Under the pieces are notes generated by a model. That model did not search any database. It was not told the DNA's origin and saw only the letters and a program-made list of their open reading frames with translations. 48,310 nucleotides of DNA from an uncultured Saprospiraceae bacterium (lineage in GTDB: Bacteria > Bacteroidota > Bacteroidia > Chitinophagales > Saprospiraceae), in contig CALLXF010000013.1 in NCBI GenBank assembly GCA_938015805.1, positions 1-48,310 on the forward strand, read 5' to 3'. Positions within the stretch are counted from its first letter, which is position 1, and every line of letters starts with the position of its first letter. The translations under genes were made by a program, and so were the position numbers. Below are positions 42,927 to 48,310 of the stretch, one piece after another.

Positions 42927-43394
42927 ATGAGAAAGAGTTTAAAAACATTTAAAGCATCGTATTTATTATTAAGCTTATTAATATGTGTACTAGCATTTAG
43001 TTCATGTTGTGAAGAAGACGAATTGACCATTAAAGGTTTGCAGATCTGTACGGAAGAACCAGATGAGTTAGATAGTGCTACATGTGATGATGATATGAGT
43101 ACCATCGGTGTCGCGGATAACGTAACATTTTCTGTAGAGATTTTTGCAGCGGAGTCCAGCAGTAAAATAACTAGTAAGTTTTATGTTTTTGAGAATGGTG
43201 TTTATTTGCCTGTAGAAAGTTTAACTCAGGAAAAATCATTATCTGATTTTGAAGGAAAATGTGGAGTGCGAGTTGCTGATGGATGGAGACCTTCCGCGGG
43301 TAATGTATGGCCAGAAGCTGATATTAAAATCGAAGTTATACTCAATAGTGATCCCCCTCAAATCGTCAGTAAAGAGGTGCGAATTAGAATATAG
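42927..43394 (+). CDS. Small lipoprotein downstream of the TPR-CHAT gene
   Basis: 155 residues from ATG 42927 (an in-frame TTG at 42921 is less likely). The lipobox LAFSSC precedes a mature part with further cysteines (CCEEDE, LQICTEE, SATCDDD, GKCGVR). From about residue 50 it is beta-rich (VADNVTFSVEIFAAESSSKITSKFYVFENGVYLPV), probably an Ig-like fold. I do not recognise the family. It follows the CHAT gene by 87 nt in the same direction and precedes a strong terminator, so it may be the last gene of that operon. Confidence 0.72.
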   Translation: MRKSLKTFKASYLLLSLLICVLAFSSCCEEDELTIKGLQICTEEPDELDSATCDDDMSTIGVADNVTFSVEIFAAESSSKITSKFYVFENGVYLPVESLTQEKSLSDFEGKCGVRVADGWRPSAGNVWPEADIKIEVILNSDPPQIVSKEVRIRI

Positions 43395-43420
43395 GAAAAC
43401 CATTATTATCCTCTTATTTT

Positions 43421-43459
43421 AAAAGACGGGTTGCTTTATAGTAGCTCGTCTTTTTTCTT
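43421..43459 (+). terminator. Intrinsic terminator closing the sigma-CHAT region
   Basis: AAAAGACGGGTTGC (43421-43434) pairs with GTAGCTCGTCTTTT (43441-43454) using G-U pairs, followed by T. The stem is symmetrical (A run before, T run after), so it might also act on minus-strand transcripts. Confidence 0.85.
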
Positions 43460-43612
43460 GGGTATATTAGATTTGAATCTTCAATTTTCAATTGCCCAAA
43501 AATTAGCCACATTCCATTTCCTTACATGTCTTTTACTCAGCACTTTTCCAAGTTCTTCGTCCGCTACGATGTTTATATTTTTGTCAAAAGATGGTTTTGG
43601 AGTCGTCCTAAT

Positions 43613-44887
43613 TTAGGATAATTTATCCCTTAGATTGGCGGAAGCCAAGAATAATAACGCTATCAAAAAGAAGAAGGACAGCGATAAAATAGAGTAACGC
43701 ATTCCGATCAACTGATCCACAATTCCGAATACTAATGTGCCAGAAACGATCGCAACATTTTTTACTGAGTCGTAAAGAGAAAAAAGAGAATTTATCTCAT
43801 TACCACGGTCACCGATCATCTTTGCAAAAGTAGATCTCGATACGGCCTGTGTGCCGCCCATTACTAATCCTACTCCTGCAGACAAGCCGTAAAAGAAATA
43901 AATTCCTGTCACAAAAAAGCCTATGGCACAGACTACCATCCAAATAATAATCATAATCATTAGAGCTATTTTGTTTCCGCGTTTGTCACTTATATTAGCA
44001 AAGAGATATGCACCAGCTATACCTACGAGCTGGATAACGAGAACGGTAACGATTAATTCTGATGTACCGATGCCTAATTCTTTTTTAGCAAAAATAGTAG
44101 CTAAATAAACCACCGTATTTAAGCCAGCCATATAAAAAAAGAATGATGCTAAAAATTTCTGAACATTACTGTTTTTCTTGATTTTAATAAATGCGGATTT
44201 GAGCTGAGAAAACCCTTTTTGTATAGGATTAGAAATAGATAACGTTTTTTGATCAGCTGGTAATTTTAAAAATGAGTATTGAGCAAAACCGATCCACCAT
44301 ATACCTACAAGTAGAAATCCGATTCGAGGTTGTAGAAAAGATTTTTCCATCCCAAACCATTCTGGGAAAGTGATCATAATAAGAATTGCAATTAATAAAA
44401 TGACGCTACCGATATAGCCGTATGCAAAACCTTTTGCACTGACCTGGTCATACCGATCTTCTGTTACAATTTCCGGTAAATAGGCATTATAGAATACAGT
44501 TCCAGAAGTAAAGCCGACTGTTGCTAAAACAAACCCCAGGGTTCCCCACCAGACATAAGATGATGTTTTAAAGAAGAACAAGGACATACAAGCTACAGCT
44601 CCTAAAGTGGTAAATAACTTTAAAAAATATTTTCGCTTTCCCCCTCCATCAGCTATACCGGCAAGTACTGGATTTAGTAAAGCAAGGATGAGATAGGAAA
44701 ACGAAATAGAAAAAGAAAACAATGCAGTGTTTTTTATAGAACCACCGAGAAAACTAATATTAGGTGTGGTCATAGCTTCAAAAAATGGTGGAAATATGGC
44801 TGTGGAAATTACTAATGCATAAGCGGAATTTGCCCAATCAAACATAGCCCATGCCCGTATCATATTCTTGTCATTTTTAGGATTCAC
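43613..44887 (-). CDS. MFS transporter of the UMF1 (Atg22-like) family
   Basis: 424 residues from a GTG start at 44887. It shows 12 membrane helices. The opening MIRAWAMFDWANSAYALVISTAIFPPFF is the hallmark of UMF1/Atg22 proteins; further on, TGGTVFYN-type segment (FTSGTVFYNAYLPEIV) and GTQAVSRSTFAKMIG are family-typical. Yeast Atg22 exports amino acids from the vacuole; the bacterial substrate is not known. The gene stands alone, converging on the lipoprotein gene. Confidence 0.92.
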   Translation of the reverse strand: MNPKNDKNMIRAWAMFDWANSAYALVISTAIFPPFFEAMTTPNISFLGGSIKNTALFSFSISFSYLILALLNPVLAGIADGGGKRKYFLKLFTTLGAVACMSLFFFKTSSYVWWGTLGFVLATVGFTSGTVFYNAYLPEIVTEDRYDQVSAKGFAYGYIGSVILLIAILIMITFPEWFGMEKSFLQPRIGFLLVGIWWIGFAQYSFLKLPADQKTLSISNPIQKGFSQLKSAFIKIKKNSNVQKFLASFFFYMAGLNTVVYLATIFAKKELGIGTSELIVTVLVIQLVGIAGAYLFANISDKRGNKIALMIMIIIWMVVCAIGFFVTGIYFFYGLSAGVGLVMGGTQAVSRSTFAKMIGDRGNEINSLFSLYDSVKNVAIVSGTLVFGIVDQLIGMRYSILSLSFFFLIALLFLASANLRDKLS

Positions 44888-44957
44888 TGCTCTTTGTTTT
44901 TCTCAATATAGGCAAATGTGTTAAATTACTACGAGCAAGTAAACATATTATAATAAA

Positions 44958-44989
44958 TTGGTATATGTTTTGTACTCATTATATGTTTG
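44958..44989 (+). promoter_or_regulatory. Promoter of the rimK-like operon
   Basis: TTG (44958-44960), 21 nt, then TATGTTTG (44982-44989), a perfect -7 match with acceptable -33 spacing. The TTG inside the -7 box (44987-44989) is in frame with the gene and would be a false start. The true ATG is at 45020, giving a leader of about 25 nt. Confidence 0.55.
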
Positions 44990-45019
44990 CCACGTCTAAT
45001 ATGTGTAAAATTAAATTCT

Positions 45020-45895
45020 ATGAAAATTATCATTCTTTCTAGAAATCCTTCGCTGTATAGTACTAAAAGCCTAGTCAGAGCAGCGGAAAGAAGAAATCAT
45101 GATGTAGAAGTAATAGACCATATGCAGTGTGATCTGGTAATACAAGAAGGAGAAATGGAACTATACTACATGGGTGGTAAAATATATACACCTGATGCTA
45201 TTATTCCCAGAATCGGTACTTCGGCTACTTCACATGGTTCGGCAGTAATACGACAGTTTGAATGCAATAAGGTATATACTACATTAGGTTCCGCTCCGTT
45301 ACTTACAGCGAGAGATAAACTGATCTGCTTGCAAGTATTAGCGGCAGGTGGTATAGGTGTTCCTCGATCAGTAATAAGTAAAAATTATTTTTCGATGTCT
45401 CGAATGATTGATCGAGTAGGGCAGTTACCGATTGTTATAAAATTACTTAAAGGGACTCATGGATTAGGAGTTATCTTATCAGAGTCTAAGAAAAATGCAG
45501 AGGCAATCTTAGAAACCTTCTACAAGACCAATCAGAAAGTAATGATGCAAGAATTTATTCAAGAAGCAGGTGGAGCAGATGTAAGAGTTTTTATAGTCGA
45601 TGATGAGATCGTGGGAGTGATGAAAAGGCAAGCAGCCGCAGGAGAATTTAGATCAAATCTGCACAGAGGTGGTTCCTCGACGATAGATACATTGACGGAA
45701 GTCGAAAAAAATGCAGCCATAAAAGCAGCTCAGTTAATGGGATTAAAAGTTGCCGGAGTAGATATGTTACGATCACAAAGAGGACCGCTTATCTTAGAGG
45801 TAAATGCTTCTCCGGGATTAGAGGGAATCGAGACGACCACAGGAGTGGATATAGCAGGAAAGATTATTACTATGGTCGAAAAAAACGCGAGATAA
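45020..45895 (+). CDS. rimK: RimK-like ATP-grasp amino-acid ligase
   Basis: 291 residues from ATG 45020 (MKIIILSRNPSLYSTKSL). ATP-grasp signatures are PIVIKLLKGTHGLGVIL, MMQEFIQEAGGADVRVFIVDDEIVGVMKR, FRSNLHRGGSS and the Mg-binding LILEVNASPGLEGIE. RimK of E. coli adds glutamates to ribosomal protein S6; relatives ligate amino acids to other small molecules or peptides. An 11-residue upstream extension from TTG 44987 falls in the promoter and is rejected. It is followed 2 nt later by an AstE/AspA-like gene. Confidence 0.88.
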   Translation: MKIIILSRNPSLYSTKSLVRAAERRNHDVEVIDHMQCDLVIQEGEMELYYMGGKIYTPDAIIPRIGTSATSHGSAVIRQFECNKVYTTLGSAPLLTARDKLICLQVLAAGGIGVPRSVISKNYFSMSRMIDRVGQLPIVIKLLKGTHGLGVILSESKKNAEAILETFYKTNQKVMMQEFIQEAGGADVRVFIVDDEIVGVMKRQAAAGEFRSNLHRGGSSTIDTLTEVEKNAAIKAAQLMGLKVAGVDMLRSQRGPLILEVNASPGLEGIETTTGVDIAGKIITMVEKNAR

Positions 45896-45897
45896 GA

Positions 45898-46893
45898 ATG
45901 AGTAATATAAAAATAAAAAGTAAACATAAACATACAAACCCTATAGTCATCGATAATGTGTCATTTGCACCGGGAGAGTCAGGAACGATAAGTATAAATG
46001 TAGGAAGATTACCGAGCGATACTAAAATAAATCTAACGGCTCATGTTTTCCGGAGTAAAAATCCGGGACCTGTAATTTTGCTATTAGGAGGTGTACATGG
46101 TGACGAGATTAATGGGGTAGAAATTATAAGACGGATTCTCGATAAAGATACTTTACAATCAATCCAAAGAGGGACAATCATAGCAATCCCATTATTAAAT
46201 GTTTTTGGATTTATAAATTTCAGTAGGGATGTCCCTGATGGTAAAGATGTAAATAGAAGTTTTCCTGGAAGTATGAGTGGTTCGCTCGCTTCGAGGGTGG
46301 CAAGAACATTAACAAAAAAAATATTACCTTTTGCAGATGTGGCTTTGGATTTTCATACTGGAGGAGCCTCTAGATATAATTATCCTCAAGTGAGATATGC
46401 ACCATCGAGTCCGATCGCAGGTAAACTGGCTAAAGCATTTGCTCCACCATTTATATTACACAAACCGCTGATCCCTAAATCTTTTAGAAAGACATGTGAG
46501 ACCATGGGGATTCCTGCTATTGTGTATGAGGCTGGAGAATCGATTAGATTATGTGGGGTGTCTATCGAGAAAGGGATCGGTGGAATAATGAGGGTTTTAA
46601 AGAGCCTCCAAATGATAGAGAAGGAAACACAAGAAGAACAAGAGGTGTTATTATTTAAAAAGAGTCAGTGGCTTAGAGCTCCATATTCTGGAATGTTTAT
46701 ATGGTCTAAACAGTCAGGAGCCAAAGTTTTTAGAGGAGAACAACTCGGAGTGATAAAGGATCCGTTCGGAACAAAGTCAGTAGAAGTATTTGCAAAATTA
46801 GATGGATATATAGTAGGACATAATAATGCATCAGTCGTAAATCAAGGAGATGCATTATTCCATATCGGAATCGAAGAAGAGAAAATCAAATGA
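45898..46893 (+). CDS. Succinylglutamate desuccinylase/aspartoacylase family zinc hydrolase
   Basis: 331 residues. The zinc motif is LLGGVHGDEINGVEI (HxxE), followed by KDVNRSFPGSMSGSLASRVA and ALDFHTGGASRYNYPQVRY (the third ligand His). The catalytic glutamate is in PAIVYEAGES. The C-terminal beta domain (LRAPYSGMFIWSKQSGAKVFRGEQLGVIKDPFG) resembles the biotinyl-like tail of AstE/AspA proteins. The family removes acyl groups from amino acids. Pairing with a RimK-like ligase suggests a ligase/hydrolase cycle on the same product. Its stop overlaps the next ATG by 4 nt. Confidence 0.88.
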   Translation: MSNIKIKSKHKHTNPIVIDNVSFAPGESGTISINVGRLPSDTKINLTAHVFRSKNPGPVILLLGGVHGDEINGVEIIRRILDKDTLQSIQRGTIIAIPLLNVFGFINFSRDVPDGKDVNRSFPGSMSGSLASRVARTLTKKILPFADVALDFHTGGASRYNYPQVRYAPSSPIAGKLAKAFAPPFILHKPLIPKSFRKTCETMGIPAIVYEAGESIRLCGVSIEKGIGGIMRVLKSLQMIEKETQEEQEVLLFKKSQWLRAPYSGMFIWSKQSGAKVFRGEQLGVIKDPFGTKSVEVFAKLDGYIVGHNNASVVNQGDALFHIGIEEEKIK

Positions 46894-48310
46894 GACTTAC
46901 AATAATCATTATTATATCTTTTTTTTTACTGTCGTCTATCCATGCCCAAAATGATAAACTGCAGTCTAGAATAAATGCCGCCATAGCATCTAGTGATTTT
47001 AAATTTGCAAGTGTAGGGATATCTGTAATCGATATAGAATCTGGAAATGTGCTAGCGGGTATAGAAGATAATAAGGTACTCATACCGGCCTCATCTCAGA
47101 AAGTGATAACTACGCTTACTGCTTTAGAATTACTGGGAGAAGATTTTAGATATGAGACACGTATCGCTTATGATGGTATTATCCAACCTGATGGCACACT
47201 ACAAGGTAATTTATATATTATTGGTTCTGGCGATCCTACTCTGGGGAGTGGACGATTTTCTGATAATTTTAATTTTGAAGATCTTTTAAAAAACATCGTA
47301 AAGGAGATAAAGAAATTTGGGATTACCTGTATCGATTATGATATCATAGCTGATGAATCTTATCTGCATTCTTTTCCAGTATGTCCATCATGGCAGTGGA
47401 ATGATTTAGGAAATTATTACGCTGCAGGAGCATGGGGTTTAAACATAAACGAAAACCAGTATCTCGTTGCCTTTGACCAAAGAGGGAAAGTAGGTAGACG
47501 GCCGAGAGTAAAATACTACAGTCCTGAAATTCCTGGATTAAAATTTTCCAATGAGATCGTAGTCGATAGTTCTAACACAAAGGATAACGCCTATATTTTT
47601 GGAGGTCCTAATAATTATTATAAACGGATCGTCGGTACGATTCCTGCAGGAGAAGGTAATTTTTATATTAAGGGATCGATTCCTGATCCTCCTTTATTTG
47701 CAGCGTTCCAATTACAAAAACGATTAAGAAAAGCAGGAATATCCTCTGATGGTTACAAGTCGATATACACTCCGCGAGATGCAAAAAAATTAAAGCGTAA
47801 AGATATCATCACGATCACCTCTCCTGATCTAAAAACGATCGCAAAGCAGGCCAATTTCCGTAGTAATAACCTTTATTGCGAAAGTATGTTAAAGACTATC
47901 GCAAAAGAGAGAGGTCATACTGGAAGTGGTGGTCATGGCCTTTATGAGATCAATAAGTTTTTACGAAAATTAAAAATAGATACTCGAGGAATCCATTTAG
48001 AGGATGGTAGTGGACTATCAGTACGTAATAACATAAGCCCTAAAAGCCTAGCTTCTTTTCTACAAAAAATGACCAAGAAAAAAGATCTATCGGAATTATG
48101 TAAACTACTAGCGGTAGGAGGTCGTAACGGTACGGTAGCAGGAATGTTTAAAGGTTCCAAAGCTGCAGGAAGAGTATATGTAAAATCAGGATCGATGAAC
48201 CGCGTAATGACTTTTACAGGATACATTCACTGTAAGTCTAATAGATGGGTATCTTTCTCCGTTATGGCTAATGGTTTTGATACCGAGCCTAAAGTAATGC
48301 GACGTAAATT
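46890..48310 (+). CDS. dacB: D-alanyl-D-alanine carboxypeptidase/endopeptidase (PBP4, DacB), 3' end beyond window
   Basis: 473 codons visible from ATG 46890 to the window edge, with no stop. A signal peptide covers about 1-19 (MRLTIIIIISFFLLSSIHA). The serine-peptidase motifs of peptidase family S13 are all present: SSQK with S68 and K71, SNN at 325-327 (FRSNNLYCE), and KSG at 432-434. The segment NLYIIGSGDPTLGSGRF belongs to the inserted domains of PBP4. It cleaves D-Ala-D-Ala or cross-bridges in the periplasm. It overlaps the AstE-like gene by 4 nt, linking the ligase/deacylase pair to wall metabolism. Confidence 0.93.
   Translation, partial: MRLTIIIIISFFLLSSIHAQNDKLQSRINAAIASSDFKFASVGISVIDIESGNVLAGIEDNKVLIPASSQKVITTLTALELLGEDFRYETRIAYDGIIQPDGTLQGNLYIIGSGDPTLGSGRFSDNFNFEDLLKNIVKEIKKFGITCIDYDIIADESYLHSFPVCPSWQWNDLGNYYAAGAWGLNINENQYLVAFDQRGKVGRRPRVKYYSPEIPGLKFSNEIVVDSSNTKDNAYIFGGPNNYYKRIVGTIPAGEGNFYIKGSIPDPPLFAAFQLQKRLRKAGISSDGYKSIYTPRDAKKLKRKDIITITSPDLKTIAKQANFRSNNLYCESMLKTIAKERGHTGSGGHGLYEINKFLRKLKIDTRGIHLEDGSGLSVRNNISPKSLASFLQKMTKKKDLSELCKLLAVGGRNGTVAGMFKGSKAAGRVYVKSGSMNRVMTFTGYIHCKSNRWVSFSVMANGFDTEPKVMRRK

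Noticed and set aside
43431-43616. Plus-strand open frame of 61 codons after the lipoprotein gene
   Set aside because: It begins inside the terminator hairpin, has no family likeness and overlaps the end of the transporter gene.

Overview
The window looks like a chromosomal segment of a member of the Bacteroidota, probably Saprospiria-like. The DNA is AT-rich. Promoter-like boxes match the Bacteroidota TAnnTTTG consensus. There is a complete porP-gldK-gldL-gldM-gldN (type IX secretion, T9SS) cluster, and giant secreted proteins carry C-terminal T9SS sorting domains. Also typical of the phylum are a viroplasmin-type RNase H, a DUF4293 protein and a UMF1-type transporter. I see no insertion sequence, prophage, CRISPR array or rRNA. 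One tRNA-Ser(GGA) is present. The class-level placement is an inference.

Layout. 1-5127: the tail of one T9SS-exported protein, then a 1534-residue paralogue with HYR-like, dockerin-like, cohesin-like and sorting domains. Both are followed by the same two-part 3' element. 5255-7828: ruvX-def, RNase H and tatD. 7928-8014: tRNA-Ser. 8138-10448: an ExbB / 4-TM protein / ExbD / ExbD proton-motor operon. 10512-10947: gene-free, with a 14-bp triplet repeat. 10948-15129: DUF4293, an FAD oxidoreductase, an OstA/LptA-like protein and a TPR-SH3 protein. 15360-16811: an unusual DUF937-TM-OmpA protein. 17045-20341: a Dna2-like nuclease-helicase.

20421-25762: queE, RidA, a thioredoxin-fold protein without its cysteines, gmhB-gmhA (heptose phosphate metabolism), and a divergent epimerase-glycosyltransferase pair. 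25788-27012: a Cys-rich lipoprotein and a PhnP-like metallohydrolase. 27101-32757: porP and gldKLMN. 32794-36305: three glycosyltransferases whose order suggests synthesis and use of a polyprenyl-phosphate sugar. 36383-37888: a beta-helix lipoprotein. 37976-43394: an ECF sigma factor, a single-pass anti-sigma-like TPR protein, a large exported TPR-CHAT protein and a small lipoprotein. 43613-44887: a UMF1 transporter. 45020-48310: a RimK-like ligase, an AstE/AspA-like deacylase and a PBP4-type carboxypeptidase cut by the window edge.

The most interesting locus is the tightly packed sigma / membrane TPR / TPR-CHAT operon. It resembles the accessory genes of type III-E CRISPR (TPR-CHAT protease, its substrate, sigma factor), but no CRISPR is present and the protease is predicted to act in the periplasm. 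Also notable are frequent TTG start codons, TAnnTTTG promoters that create false upstream start codons, and a repeated 3'-end RNA module behind the T9SS cargo genes.
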